A DNA stretch of 64,000 nucleotides from Metopolophium dirhodum. Its lineage: Eukaryota > Arthropoda > Insecta > Hemiptera > Aphididae. The translations under genes and the position numbers were made by a program. The stretch is taken from contig NC_083562.1 of assembly GCF_019925205.1 (NCBI RefSeq), forward strand, positions 4,030,001 to 4,094,000, given 5' to 3'. Numbering within the stretch: the stretch's first letter is position 1; every line of letters starts with the position of its first letter. The notes beneath the pieces are model-generated. The model was not told where the DNA came from. It ran no database searches and worked only from the letters and a program-made list of their open reading frames with translations. This document shows, piece after piece, positions 1 to 14,650 of this stretch.

Positions 1-3000
1 TTGAATAATGGGATGGTATCAAAATTCGAAGAACACTACTAGCTAGTCACGATGTTTATTACGAAATGTTTAAGATTGGAATTTTGACAGGCATACCGTT
101 CATAACCTTACAATTTATTCAACAATAACGTGGTGTAGAGTTTCAGCCACCAGTTGGTCACCTATCCTCAAATAGTCAGAACGGTTATCTGGTCACCATT
201 TACTCTCTGTCAAAGACAGACGGAATTTGTTCTCGAAAAATGTGATAACCGTATACCGAATGATGTTGACTTGTTTCACAATTTGATTTACTATATTATA
301 CCCTATCAAAAAAAAATTAAAAAATTGAAAAAAAATGTAATTTTAAATTTTGTTTAACCATTGGACATTGGTATATACAATATTTCGCATTATTATACTA
401 ACCTTAATTTAGCCTATACTCTTAATTGTATATAGTCAATTATCAAATAATAATCAATTATTATTTGTATTATAAATTATAATCATTAATTTTATACTAT
501 ATATTTAATAAGGTGCTTAAGTGTGTATAGTTAGTTATCAAATAATATTTGTTTATTATTTGCACCTAGTAGGTACCTACTAAGATTATTAATTTTACAC
601 TATATTCTCAATTGCATATAGTTCATAAAACAATATAATAATGTAAAAATGTTTTATCGCAAATGTCTTATGTTTATCATTAATTTGATATTAATTAATG
701 TTAAAATATTGGAAAATGTAAACGATTTGCTTAAATCTACATTATTTTTTCTCGACGTTATAAATTATACTATAAGTGTATTGAAATTGAAATCAAACCA
801 AAACTGACGAACTAACTTCGTAGGTTTTAGAAAATCTAGATTTATTTTATTTATGATGTACTTCAAGTACTACATCGTATTCAAGTTTTATCCAGCAATC
901 AAAATGGCAAAAGTCTTAAAATAACAGAAAATACAAACAAGTTTAGCAAAACATCTTCGTATTAAATAATAATTATTATATACACTTCAATGAAAACAAT
1001 CAAAATATAACCAATCTTCCAATAAAGCAACAAGTTTAATAAAAATTGTTTTAATTTTTAAAATAGATGACCGATCTGAAAATTTTTTTCAGATTGAAAA
1101 TTAATATTTTCTCAGACATACCTATGTACACAAAATACAAATTTGTTAATTTTAAATTCCAAACAATTTTATAAAGTACTGCAAACATAATAATATTGAA
1201 CATATTATATTAAATACATTTGTCAATTATATTAATACATAAAATATATAATTGATTTTAATCGGAAAATGAACAATATTTTTTTACTTATAATTTAATG
1301 GATGGGGAAGAAATTAAAAATTGACAAATTCAAGGTTATTCATATTTTACTGTGCTCACATTTACTCGAATACCTATGACTATCTTAAAGTCGGTCATAC
1401 CTATGAATTAGGTAGTAAGTCGAGGTAAATCGACGTTACTTTAGCACTTACTAGCAATGACAACAAGTATACATAATTGACAAAAAATATATTATTATAC
1501 AGAAACGCTAAATAAAAATAATTTCTGATGTCATTTTTCATCAACATAGATACAACAAAAGCGATCTTGGACATTGAAATTTAAATTGTGAAAATTATCT
1601 TTGAAAAAGGGTCACATGACATCTAATTCGATTATAACATAATTATTATAGCCGAGTGCTTCGAGTGCTTAAATTATGGACAAGATAATTTGATAATAAT
1701 TATTGACCGAGCTGATTTTAACCATGGACTCAAGAATAATTGGTGAGCATCTACGCACGGAACAAATTGACAATCAATAATTATCGCTAACAATTAAATC
1801 AAATTTGCTGTACACGCTGGGAGCATGATACGAAGACGTGTTGTATGCGGTCATTTAAAACCTTCATAATATACAGGTAAAATATTATGAAAATTGTCGT
1901 CAACGATTGCAAGATCTAATTGGTGAAGAAAATTTAACATTCATTTTTATGTCTATCGAACATGCGGTATGCATAGTATCAATATAATAAACTATGTATC
2001 ATCATGACGTGTGGTCGACTATAACAATGGTTTTCACTTACAAATATTTATTGACAACTATCGAATGGCATTAATCTAGCGGCTAGCAAATAATGACATA
2101 CACTCAAAAATACCATTTCGGTCTAGAGAAACGTGGGTAGAGCTCAACGTTCAAAAACTCTAATATTAGTATTTATTTATACCTCATGTCAATAATTAAT
2201 GCAAACGCAGTTTGAGATTCAGGAGTGTACCTAGCGGGTGTATTTACAACACGAACAAAGTATTTAATATTATATTAAATTATCAAACCTAAGCCACAAA
2301 TATTATGTATAAGCAAAGATTCAAGGAGGAACGATCAGATGACGTCACGTCTTATCTGACCAGGCGTGCTGAAGTAATGATTAAAAAAAGTTAAAAATTA
2401 GTGAACAAATTTGAAAACTTAAGACTTAACTCTCAAACCTGGAAGAAGATACGCACGCATTCACGATACGTGTTCGTCGTTGTTTGCCGTTACTATACCT
2501 ATACATTAAGTATATTATAGATCTTGAGGATCAATGGACTCTTTCATGTTATGCTATATTGGAACTTCAAACAAATAATTAGTCGCAACCATAATCTATT
2601 AAATATTTAAATTAATCAATTGAAATTTACTATGGGAACTGTTCTAAATAATTATTTTATGTCCATTAAGTTGTATTACTATTACATTTATTGATTGATA
2701 TTATTGTTTTTGACAAATACAATTTTTAATATCGGAAAAAAAATAAGTATTATATATAGTCAATGGAATATTATTCCTACGAAAACTACTCACTATTTAA
2801 GTTCAGAAATATAACTATTTCATAATCAGACAAAACAAATAATGACATACTATAGTATTTTTAGGTACGTTTAATTTAATTTAATAATTTCATGGTACTT
2901 AAATAGTACAAAAAAAAATTACCGTCTCAAATTTTGTTTATTATTCACTTTAATTTATTTTATTTTTTTGTAATTGATCAAGATAAATTTAAAGTAAATT

Positions 3001-5109
3001 ATAACTATAAACAAAAAACGTTTTTACACAAGTTCAGTAAGTTCTTATATACGTAACACATACGGAGGTGATACGGTCTTCCGAGAAGATGGCTAGGGTA
3101 ACAAAAATATACCTACCTATATAATATGTAACACATTGCATGCCTCAAGAATAAGGTAGAGTTCCACGAATAATGTATAAGAACGTGAAAGAGTAGGCAA
3201 CTAGTACAGGTCCGAATTGAATGAGGGGCGAATGACTATAATATTATAACATGATAAACTGCTAAAATCTACTTTGCATAGACCAAAATAGAATTATGTT
3301 AGATAATATTAGAAAGTTCAAAGTCATCAATGTTGCGTACTGATTAGCAAAAGCTGGCGACATTAATGACGAGAATTAACTCGGATATGCGAACAACAAT
3401 GTATTAGCATTCCGTTATGAGTTAAAAGTTAACAAATAATATATTATCTTAAAGTTGAATTGCTTAAAGTTAATATGGAGAAAAATATTTTTCTTGACTC
3501 ATTCAAAAAGAATTAATTAATTTTAAATTTTTGAAATATTATTTTTATTATTACACGGGTCACACATACCGATTGTGCTGCTTTCAATTATTTTTTAAAA
3601 ACAAGAACTAACTACTTTGTTAATAATTCAACATACTAATCCTACTTATTGCACACTGTAATGTTTCAGGCAATTACACGTGTGTGTGTCTACTAAATAT
3701 TTAATCAAAAAAAGTGTATTTGTTTATTTTTTATCAAAAAACACAGCACAATTAAATAAATACCTATATAGCTATTTGATTAATTTTTATCTTAATTTTT
3801 TTTTATATATTAAACATCGGAAGCTGAGACCATTAGTACCTATATAATAATTACATAGGTAGTTGGTTTTTATAAATTATTTACCATTAAGTTATACAGA
3901 TTTAGTTTAAATTTAACTTAAAATTGTTTCTCGCTTATGCTAGCTATAAACATGATTTTAATTTAATACTTGTGCAATAGGCGGTGTACCTATTATTTTT
4001 AAAAATAAACTAAAAAAAAAATAACATTTTAACTAGTTGATGCTTGATTACCCACCTTTGCCTATTAGTGGTTCGTTGCCTAAGTTTTTAGTGATTAGTA
4101 TTTAGTATAGCAATTCACTATATTCACAATGCATACGCAATGCGGTATCTAATTCTGCAGAATGCTTACCACCAAATCTAGTTCGAATCCGTTTAAAAAA
4201 AACACCGATACCCATCTGGATTACAATGATCGATACAGGATTTTAAAATAAATCTGGTTTTCCGCTTTAACATTTTAAATTTTATTTTAAATAAATAATA
4301 ATATGCCTTTTCTGAAAAAGATACTCTAAGGGTTATCTAAAAACATAAAAATGTCTAGTTTAATTGGACAGGGATTAGGTCTGAAATTCTGAATAGATGT
4401 GGTCCGAATATCCTAATAAAACTGTTTTAATTCGAAAATAATGTATATTTGAATCTTGATTGGAAACAATTTATCTTTAGCACTACAATGCAGTGTTTAT
4501 TTTTGTTTATAATATTAGTGGAAAAAGTCTTATTCATTTGTTGCTACACACTGTATTACACAGTGCCAATAGATAAAATATCAAAATAAAAAATATTTTT
4601 AAATTTTTTTAATTTTATTGACCTAGTGGTTGAAAACGAACTACGGTGTTTAATATAAAATGAATAATCTATAAATATTAAATACTATATATTATGTAAT
4701 ATTCATATTTTTTCCAAGTAAAAGGTGTCTAAAAATATCAACGTTTCTCGTTTGTTTCACATGAATTTTGTCCTAATTTATTTAATAAATATTTGAATGT
4801 AAAATTAATTTATTTTTCAATTTTCTAAATTATCATAATATTATACCTATCAATAAAGCTGTAATATAATTTTTTTTCTGTACATTTATTTATAGGTATA
4901 CATATTATAAAAATTTTAATAATAATTTTAATATAATATTTTATCTTAAGTTATGCCTATAACATTATAATATGACATTTATTTATAGTTATATTTTTGG
5001 TTTTCTGTTTTTTTTTTTAAATCAACTATAGGTACTTACGATAAAACTATGATTCCAAATACCTACTACAAACTAGAGAGAACAATGAGATTCATACGTC
5101 TATGTAACT
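1..5109. other. AT-rich DNA, no gene seen
   Basis: Homopolymer-rich, low-complexity sequence with TAGGTACCTA words (for example 571-581). The only open frame (154-357) lacks an ATG start and a recognisable pattern. Confidence 0.6.
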
Positions 5110-5126
5110 AATAATTATTATTGTTG

Positions 5127-5167
<41 letters not shown>
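5110..5167. repeat. (TTA/TTG)n microsatellite
   Basis: A run of TTATTATTGTTGTTGTTATT followed by uninterrupted ATT units for about 35 bases. Confidence 0.9.
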
Positions 5168-7479
5168 GAGTGTACACTCAATGATGGATTATGTTAGACT
5201 GGCAACCAATATTTCTTTGTCTCGAAATTCTTATTACGAGTGTTTTTTTTGATTTAGGACGACATCGCTACAATCGTTGAGAGCCTAAAAAAAATAAATA
5301 CGTGTAAAAATCAAATAGGCTAGGACGCTAGGTATATACAATTTCAAATTCTGGTGACTGCAGAGTGCAGATAAATATGTTTTCTTTAATAGCAATTTCT
5401 ACTATAATAAGTAATAACTAATTAAAAGGTTATAATGATGATAACTTTATAATATTTTATAATTATATTACATTTTAACATAGTTCACAAACAATAAAAA
5501 CAATTGACTATCAACAAAAATGTTAATTGTAATTATATTCGAAATTTAGTTAAAAAAAAAAAAAACATTTATGATCAATGAGAATATAATAATAATATCA
5601 CAATTATTGTAATATTAATCGTCCACATTCCTCACGAGTCACAGAAAATAGATTTGCATTTTTTGAATCGCACACTATTGTCCAGGAAAATGTTTGTGTT
5701 TGACTACTCTCTTCATCAAAATCGTTAACAATCGATTATCACAATTATACATACAAGTATCCATACAACACCCATTACCGAGTTGATTATATATTAAAAA
5801 AAAATATCGGATTTGGTAAATATTGTCCCCTTTATGTACCCTTAAAACAAACACGAAATCTGTAGGTATTATTAAATGCTTGTATATGTTAAATACTGTT
5901 CTGTATTCTGTTTTCGAAAACACGTTTAGGAAGTATCGTTTGAATTTGAAATACATTAAGAAATCAAGGTCATTTAAACTTTGGTTTATCGATGTTTGAA
6001 TATGTTAGTTACTTCTATTCTATTCTATATGAAATATTTTTCTTATTTATGGCTGTTATTAATATTAAATATACTCATTCGGAACGTTATGGTAACACAA
6101 GTTTAACATAGCCTACGGATTGACGAATTCTGTATAGGTATATACCATATACAGAGTATAATAGGTACTATATATTATTATACTACTCTTATATTATGAG
6201 CATTCAAGATAAAACGTTAACAAAATATTTTATGACCACGTATAATATTTTATTCTTGACATTCTAACCCACAACGTGAAAGCATAAAGATGAACATTTC
6301 ATGTTTCAAATGTATCGTTCAAAACTAAACAATAACTGTAGACTGTATAGTTGTAAAAAAATATATATAATGCACTTATTAGTTATTATATTATATACAA
6401 ACCACAAAGATTGTCGCTATAATGTCAAAATAACAATAAATAACAATGTCTTAAGTTTTCATAAATATTTCTTATCAGTTGACATTTTAGAACTATTATT
6501 ATATTTTTCTTTGAATCCTTTCAGACTTGATCAACACTTTAGATAAACAGTTTTTTTTCGGTATCTAGGTCCTAGGTCCTAACTATTTTGTATACATGTT
6601 TAAAAACATAATCGGTATAATATGTGTATTATATTATTACAATATATATATATATATAATACTTCAGTTATTATAGATTCTAGATAAAAAAAAGTATTTA
6701 AAATAATAATCGTAAAAAAGAGTAAGTATAATACTTTGTCATAACGATGCTATCGGTGTTACTAAAAAGAAAAATGAATATTAGATTACTTATGTAGCTT
6801 ATATTATATTATAATAATATTCAATAGTAAACATATTATAATATATTATAACTGTCTATTAAGCCGATGGGTGGTGACCTAAATTCGGGTCGCGTATACT
6901 TTAAATAAATTCAAATAAAATATAGGAACAAAATATATAGTAAATATAATTTATATAAACTATTATGAACAAAGAAAATAAATATAAAAATAATAATACT
7001 AAATCAATTCAAAATTGACTAGTTTTTACATAATATATAACGGTGTTTACTAATTTACCATCAATTTTATTTTTCTTCCAACATCGGTCTCAAAAAAAAG
7101 TATCGTAAAAGGTTGACTAAAGTAGGATCACTAAAGTATAGAATAAGTCGTATAAGATTATTCGTTACGCTAAATTATAATATTCATCAATACTTCGGTG
7201 TACTATCCCTAACTTATTCGTACTGAGGGAGGAAGTTCTCATTTGGATCCCAAATACATGGATGATCATATCATTGGAAAGTCGACAAAACAAATTTCTA
7301 CATCACACAGGAAGCAGTATAAGTAGGTATATATCGTATATTATACTGCCGTCGTATATCACTCCCGAGAAAGTCTCCACGCCTAGGAATATAATAAATT
7401 ATGTGACGTCATGTACAGCTTATAGAAACTAGAAATTGAAAGTGTTTAACGGAAATACGCTTCGTTTAAACGTTTATAA
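5168..7479. other. AT-rich DNA, no gene seen
   Basis: Open frames at 5675-5956 (-) and 6301-6546 (+) have translations typical of AT-rich noise. A TA run lies at about 6644-6658. Confidence 0.6.
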
Positions 7480-7535
7480 ATAAATTGACATCGACGTAAA
7501 ATCGTCTGCGCGTGGGTCGCATCAGCCGTGGCGTA

Positions 7536-7546
7536 TATATATAAAG
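7536..7546 (+). promoter_or_regulatory. candidate TATA box
   Basis: TATATATAAAG sits just inside the left edge of the CpG-rich block, where a + strand transcript would start about 30 bases downstream. TATA-like strings are common in this sequence, so only the position makes it notable. Confidence 0.25.
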
Positions 7547-8820
7547 TCAAACGATGTTAAAACTGTGTACTTAGCGAAAAAGGCTGGAACGAAAAAAAAA
7601 AGAACCGTCAAATCCATACTACTGTATCATCATTGTTCGCGGACGAGAAGGTTTTCGGTATATAATAATAAAACACCGTGCGAAAACGACGACAAAGGGC
7701 ACAAAAGATCCCGGCGGCTAAGTGTTCCGATGACTCACCACGGCGGCGGCGCTGCAGTCCCCCATCAGAGTCGGTATCATCCTATTAGGTCCCCGGGACT
7801 GTCACTATACAGTATACACCGTATACACATATTATTTATTATACATATAGATCTCACACACGACGTTTTCCCCCGAATACGCACCAAACCACACAAATAA
7901 TATATATATTATATTCTATATATTAAATGTATTAACTGTGGACCCCGCGAAACCGTAACGGCCGTGAGTCTGCGACCGTATCTAGTCCCGGTCGGACGTA
8001 TTATAAATCCCAGTTACGATAATAATTCGATTACGAGAGACCCTACGCGTGTTTTCCGGCGAACGGTCGAGAAAAGTTTTCAGTCGTATTTAATGTGCGC
8101 GCAGCAGCGGTGTACGACCCCGTGCGGCCGACGGTTAGATGAACAAATCGCAACGCCGACAGTGTTCTGGTCTACGCGTTAGGGGGAATTCGCGATATTA
8201 CGTGTTATGATTGTACGACGGAACAATGCGAAATTGCGCGAAAAAGCAGCACGCGGCGTTCGGTGTAGGCAATCCGTCGACGATATCCGAAGGAGCAGCG
8301 TGACGATCGCACAATATAATATACGTCTCGCAATATATTATAAAACTGTCGCGATTTTTTTTTTCGTGTTAGAAGAGGACGAGAGTTATAACTTATAACG
8401 AATCGTCGACGCAATATCACCGTGATACCTATATTATAATACATGTCTACGCGGCGTTCCGTACGGCGCCAACTATACACTCGGCGCGCTGCACATTACA
8501 TTATATTATTTTAATTCCGTAAATTGCGCTGCCGAAAAACCCGTCGCAAATGGGTTCGATGCGACGCCACGCCTTTGTTGTTTACACGCGAGATTTCCAT
8601 TAGCCGTCGTCTCGGTCGGTGTGTGTATGTATGGCTCGTGTTAAATTCTATACTGCCGCAGCACTCCTTTTGAGAGGGTTTATCAATCGAGTAAAACGAA
8701 TAAAACGATTAGCGTGCGCGTCGCTGCGGGACTACTCCGGCCGGTGTTCGTATCGGTGAAATCGTACGTTTCGAAACGATTTCGCGTCGTCCGATTTCGG
8801 CTGGTTTGCAGGAGAAATAA

Positions 8821-8876
8821 ATGGCTGGCGCCCTCATAAAAACCCGCACACGTGTTCTGCGATTGATTTTGGAACC
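8821..8876 (+). CDS. candidate distal first coding exon of RA-PH gene
   Basis: ATG at 8821 (G at +4, T at -3) opens MAGALIKTRTRVLRLILE and closes at a possible donor CC|GTAACG, leaving two bases. The exon at 33801 needs exactly two carried bases to keep its 15 extra open codons. The ATG lies at the end of a CpG-rich block that begins with a TATA-like box. The 24.9-kb intron this implies, and the imperfect donor, keep confidence low. The unspliced frame stops four bases later. Confidence 0.2.
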
Positions 8877-8880
8877 GTAA

Positions 8881-10029
8881 CGTTTATTCTTGTAAAAAAT
8901 CTGTGCACAGATTACCTACCTAAATAATAATACGTGAAATATCAAAAATTAAATGTCTACGGGTTAAGTTCATTTATGTGTACCATGACGCGTTATGTTG
9001 CAAAGTCTTATCCCGGAAAAACTTAATGAATGGATTGGTGGCTCTCATATATTTGGAAGATATTGTAGCCGAATATAATACAGTATATTATAGTGATGTT
9101 GTAGAGGAAAATAATAGTGATATTTACGAATGAAGAAGAAAAACCTATTCCCCAATTATCTGATCAAAATTGGATACTCGATCATGCTTTTTATATATGT
9201 GACATAACACATAACTACTTAACTACATATAATCGAACCAGTTAAACTTAACATTATAGAGCAAAGAAAAATTACTGTCAGATTTTTATTCTGATTATCA
9301 TAACTGTGATTCTAAAATCAAACTATTCCAGGACCAATTTACAGTACTTAATATATAGATTTATCAATGACATTGAAAGCTGAATAAAAATAAAAATTAT
9401 TGAGTTGCAAAATGATGACATTCTTAAAATTTCTTTTTATAAAGTTACATTTATTGAAAATGTTAATTTCATTTGAAAGGCCTTTAATTTATGACCAAAA
9501 AATTGTATTGAAAAAACTCGAAAAGGTAAATACTATGTACCAAGATAAAATGTTGAATTTCATACAGGTTTATATTTATATGGGATCCTAAGGATTCGTG
9601 GATCTGGGACCCAAATTTTTATCAGAAAATTAGTTGACCATGATATTCTGATTTAAAAGCTAATATTTTTATATTTTATCTATTTTTTCAAATCTTTTAT
9701 TTTGTGTTTTTTTAAACAGTTTGAGTATTATACATATTATTTTTATTTATGTATCAGTATCACTATTAAAAACTTTGTCCTAACGTATTACTTATTTTGA
9801 TATCACTGTAAAATAAAATAAAGTATCAATAATAATTATAATTACCTATCTACAAAAAACTATTTGGTGTGGCTCTTGATAGTTAATAATATTATAATTA
9901 TACTTTTTTTGGTCATTGATGTAAAACAAAATTACGGACCACTGTATTATTCAAACGATCATATAATAATATTCTTTATACGACAATTACATAACATATT
10001 ATTATGTAGTATTATGTACACCTTTATGC
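8881..10029. other. AT-rich DNA with a possible coding relic
   Basis: A 35-codon ATG frame at 9026-9133 (MNGLVALIYLEDIVAEYN...) has acidic, protein-like composition and may be a transposase or gene relic, but nothing flanks it. The rest is AT-rich. Confidence 0.4.
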
Positions 10030-11230
10030 GAACATAATATTTTCTATTCTCATCGTGTTTCGACCAAAACAACAACGGCAGCAAGCGCATCGAACAACGA
10101 ACGCAGAGGACCCTAAACACCTTTTGCGTCGAATAATAATAATTAATTACACTCTGTATAGCCCGCCGCAGTGAATGATTAGATTTTCTCGCGCAAAATA
10201 ACGAACCGGTAAAATATTACTAGCGACTGATCGATTTTCGTCATAATTATAATAAATTTATATCAATAATATTGTCGACGTCATATTAAAATAAATATGA
10301 ATGAATAATGGAAGCAGGTATAAATTTAACCGAGAATTTTGATACGATCAGCGCGGCGCGATGAAAAAATGTTTAATTAAATAATGATATCATTGTACCT
10401 ACGCATATTATAATGTGTGTGCGGACCGTGAGAGACCGGTCACGGGGAGGTAGCCAATCGCGGGTCTTGGCCGTGCGGCGAAATAATAATAATTGCAATA
10501 TAATAATAATAATAATGATATGTCGGACCGGTGGCGCAGATCGACTGCAGCAGTGATACTCGACGTCTGATCGTTTACCGAGTGGAAGGTCGCTGTGGTC
10601 CGGTGCAGTACCTCGGGCATTACGCACATTAACTCGATTATGCATTTTTTATAGATTGTTCCGACGTAACTGCGGCTGTGTTCTTCCGTTCCATTTCGGT
10701 ACGTATACCTACTATAATGCGCAGTACATAAAAATATGTTTTAAACTTTATATTATTTTATACATTATAATATTATATTTCTATTTTTAAATCGCGCGCG
10801 CTCCTGCAGTCGTCGTCGTGTAGTCGTGTTCGACTCATCATAATAATTTATTATTTATTTGTTTTACTTTTTTGTCGATGCTCGGCATCGGTGAATTATT
10901 TTCCTAGCCTGCTTTTCCTTAAAAATAAATACGAATCGTAATATTTCACAAATCTAATGACTAGATTTACAATTTTAATAATTTTTGCATCATGTTTATC
11001 ATTCCTTGCAAAACATTTGTATGTTTCGGTATTTTCTCGGTTGAGCGCTGCTTTTTTTAGTGAAGGTTTTGCGTACACATTATTATTATAACTCAACCGT
11101 CTTATCCAAATCCTGTTTGCGTTACCTTATTTTTGTTGTGCAATGCTTGAGTAGAAAATTTTCGATTTCCATGAACTCGTGCGTCTTAATACTTGACCGA
11201 ATGCCCGGATTTGATTGACGTCTGTAGTAC
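10030..11230. promoter_or_regulatory. second CpG-rich block
   Basis: CpG-rich patches at 10060-10200, 10400-10460, 10550-10700 and 10790-10880 are separated by AAT repeats. A good donor-like site, GC|GTAAGT, lies at about 11232. The block could be a non-coding first exon or an alternative promoter for the downstream gene. No open frame here is convincing. Confidence 0.3.
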
Positions 11231-13919
11231 GCGTAAGTACCTACAACAGTCTTTTTTGGTTTTTTTTGTTGTAATTTTTCATTTTAAACACTTGATTTGT
11301 GATTTGTTTTTTATTTTTAACGACGTTTTGTAAACACGAATACGAATAATCGTTTCTAAACGTATGACTCTATACACGTGTTTTCATGTATGTAAGTGCC
11401 GTAATTTTTTTTTTTACAGTACATTTGGCCAAAATCGAAACCGTATAGAATGCGCAAATATAGAGGGCTAATACCCCAAACGCCTATTTAGATCTCAGAC
11501 CATTATTATAGGTCATAGGATATAAGGCTATACGATTTCAGTTTTAATTTATATGAAAAACTTTTATCTAAAAGTTTTGCTTATTAATTATTATGTTATA
11601 TAATATATATTTGTGTGTGCCGACTGCTAACCGATGTATTATAAAGATAAAATTAGTGAGATCGCATTTATACAGTCTGTATGTATTTATAATTATTCTC
11701 TAAGTTAGTTTCATCAAGATTAATATCTTGACACATTTATCTTTATCATGGGCCTACGACCATAGGGCATAAACCGTAATTCACAAATAACAAAACTATT
11801 TTTATTATAAAAACATTTAAACATCTATAGTATCACGTCATATTATAAATTTGAAATTCCATAGTTCTAAATGTACAAGTTTACTTTTTCTACTCTGTGC
11901 ATTATTTATTCATTGATGTACTGTCTACAAACCAATCACGTTTTAAGAATACCTAATATTATTGTTATACTTTACCAGTACGAAATCTGAAACAAACTAT
12001 TCGTTTATTATTAAAAACAGGCCTGTGGTGATCATGAAATCGTATATTATATGGGAATATAAATAATGATTAATTTAGCGTTTGTTTTAAATCATTATTA
12101 GTTTCAGCGTAGTATATTATACGTGACTAGGTACAGGATATTATATCGTGTTAGACATAAAAAAGAACACGAACAATTTTTGAACATAGGATAACGAACA
12201 CTTCACATTTTTATTTCCGATTGTGTATCATAATTCATAATAATATAGGTACTTTCCTCGTTCAACAATCGAATACAACATGGAATTCGTGCACAAACAC
12301 ACAGATTTTGTTATGAAAGAAATAAAGTAAATGGAGACTATATTTTGCGTTTAGAATACTCGCTTATGGCTTATCATATTATAAAATATATAAGATAAAT
12401 GTGTGAAATGTTATTCGTATTCTTATAATATAATATAATCAAAAACGCATTAAGTATAATTACGTACTATGTAGTAACTTGATCAATCTCGTTTATTTTG
12501 CATTCGAGTTTTGTTTTCGAAAATAATTAATAACCTCTTTATTCAATAATCATTGTGATCGAGTAGTCCTGATAATAATTATAAATAGGCAATACATAAT
12601 ATTCGCAGTAACAGCGTAAACGTAAAGAGTCGATTCAGTAAGAAAAATAATTAGACGATTTAAACTTTTACATAATATTATTATTCAGGAGTATACAACT
12701 AAACGTTGTGAAATAGGTAACTCGTACGAACGTAAAATTATTTTAACAGTTGGAGTAACATATTATTGTAGAGGGATATAGCTCTACAACAGAATATATT
12801 TTTATAACACACTCGTGATGGCGTGATGGGGACAAGTATTAAATAAATGTAATTTGATCATAGACGTGTCACACAAAACTATAAACTAGGTATTATTTTT
12901 ACATCATTTTCCACTCCAGGCCACGTGCAGCGCGCTTACATCTTAAGATTTTGAAAAATGTGGTTTCACGGTCGAATTTGTCACGTTGAAAATACGTATA
13001 CGATAATATCGTTGCACCTCTATGGACTTAGAACGTTTCTGTAAAATATATAACATAGGTACTTTGAGGCGGATTCTAAGCGTAGATACTATCTATTGCC
13101 GTTTGTTTGTCTAATGAGAGATAGTGCAAGCGATGCAATAGACGGAGCTAATGTGTATGGAGGTGTACATTTTGAATTTCAAAGTATATTATATAATATA
13201 TATTATACGCATAATAAATCTAAAAACAAATCCTAAATAATTGTCTCAAGGTCTGCGGCCTGCGCGTTTATAGACTCTTGCGTCTAGTGCGACCCAAGTA
13301 TCCAACTTCATGAACTTCAGTGTAATAATAGCACGATATTAATTATATCGTATATTATTATATATGATATAGGTGTAATATTAGTTTTAGTCTCTTATCG
13401 TAAGTGTGACAGACTGCAGCAGTTGTAATATACGCCTTGGAAATAATCTTATATACGCACAACGCACACTGTAGTACACGTAATATCCTAAAATTCCAAA
13501 ACAATGAAATAATATATATTAATATTATGTATATAAGTATATTATCCATGTGGCGTATGTGCAACGTGTGTAGTATTTGTGTAAGCAATATTGTGAACTA
13601 CTACGGTGAGTAATGTTTTGTCGTTAATTGGGTTTCGGTTGCCGCCATATAATGTCTGCAGCGACTGACATAGAATAATACAACAAATTATTATTGTACC
13701 TATACCTACCACGCGATACGTTAACATTTCGAAAGTGTTTAAAAAATTATAATAATGTACCCATACAATATCGTTATTTGGTGTCTATGGCTATATCGAT
13801 GGTTTTTATTACTACTTAAACCGTTTTTAGTTTATCACGTACGCCACAAAGGAACGCATAATAAATAACAATAGACGTTTTGGTAGCTATAGTATAGGCT
13901 TGTATTAGAAAAAATTAAT
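11231..13919. other. no gene seen
   Basis: AT-rich. One strong acceptor-like site (poly-T then ACAG at about 11420) precedes 23 open codons ending in TAG; it could be a 5' UTR exon but has no support. Confidence 0.5.
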
Positions 13920-14650
13920 ATTATGCAGCTGTACCTCGATGTGCACCATGCGGTCCACATCCCGATTTAAAATTTGAGGATTTGGACCACCTAAAATTGT
14001 GGTCTACCTAAACGACCGGACAACTGCACTTTTTATAAAATCACCCGAAGGCCAAAGTATATAGAAAAATCTCTCTGAGGGTGCAACAAACGGAAAAATC
14101 TGGTTATATTTCGCTGAATTATTGGTAACATTTGGTGTTGCCGATTTTAAAACAGCTCATTTAGGATCAATATTATTGATATTGACAATATTATTGACTG
14201 TGTATTGGTTATATTGAAGATACATTCAATATATTGAAAATAACAAAACAGTTTTTGTATTTATTGGGTTTTTATTAACCGTGTATGGGGTCCTTATTTC
14301 CAATGTTGGTTTTTTACGATTATTCTGTTTTTAAGTGAGTTATGAGCATTATTACATTTTTGGTATATTATATTATACACATAACTTGCTAAATAATTGA
14401 ACTATCGTAAAAAAACAAGATACGAAAACAGATAAAATTCTTACCATCAAGTTTCATTATAGGTCGATTCACTTTAATTTATAAACTAACTGAGATGAAC
14501 GTGATCTGCTGAGTGTAAATTTGCTGTGTTACGCACTTGTAAGACGGAGACAACATACGCGGGTGTGGCGTTTAAGTGCAACTTAAAGTTTGAAACCGCT
14601 CCTTTTATTTCAAACCGTAAATACAATAAAAAGTTTTCATACTTAAATAA
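13920..14650. repeat. dispersed repeat region
   Basis: A less AT-rich stretch with no open frame. It carries the terminal block shared with 37.6 kb (TAAGACGGAGACAACATACG) and, before it, GTGCACCATGCGGTCCACAT and GAGGGTGCAACAAACGG, which look transposon-derived. Boundaries are approximate. Confidence 0.35.

Larger units (their letters stand above)
7480..8880. promoter_or_regulatory. CpG-rich block, putative promoter/first exon
   Basis: Base composition switches from strongly AT-rich to a mixed block with many CpG dinucleotides (for example around 8090-8160, 8230-8300 and 8520-8780). Such islands in this kind of genome usually mark transcription start regions. Several frames are open (for example 7565-7900 and 7964-8182) but none has a recognisable protein pattern or an ATG start in a convincing context. 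Confidence 0.4.

Noticed and set aside
154..357. Open frame of 67 codons with fairly mixed first half
   Set aside because: It has no ATG start, no donor at its end and no recognisable pattern. The second half is lysine/isoleucine noise.
4139..4200. AGTTCGAATCCG, similar to a tRNA B box
   Set aside because: No A box at the right spacing and no cloverleaf stems; probably chance or a decayed SINE.
7565..7900. 111-codon frame in the CpG block
   Set aside because: It opens at GTG, is rich in Arg/His/Ser, as CpG-rich chance frames are, and shows no domain. The block is better read as promoter or UTR.
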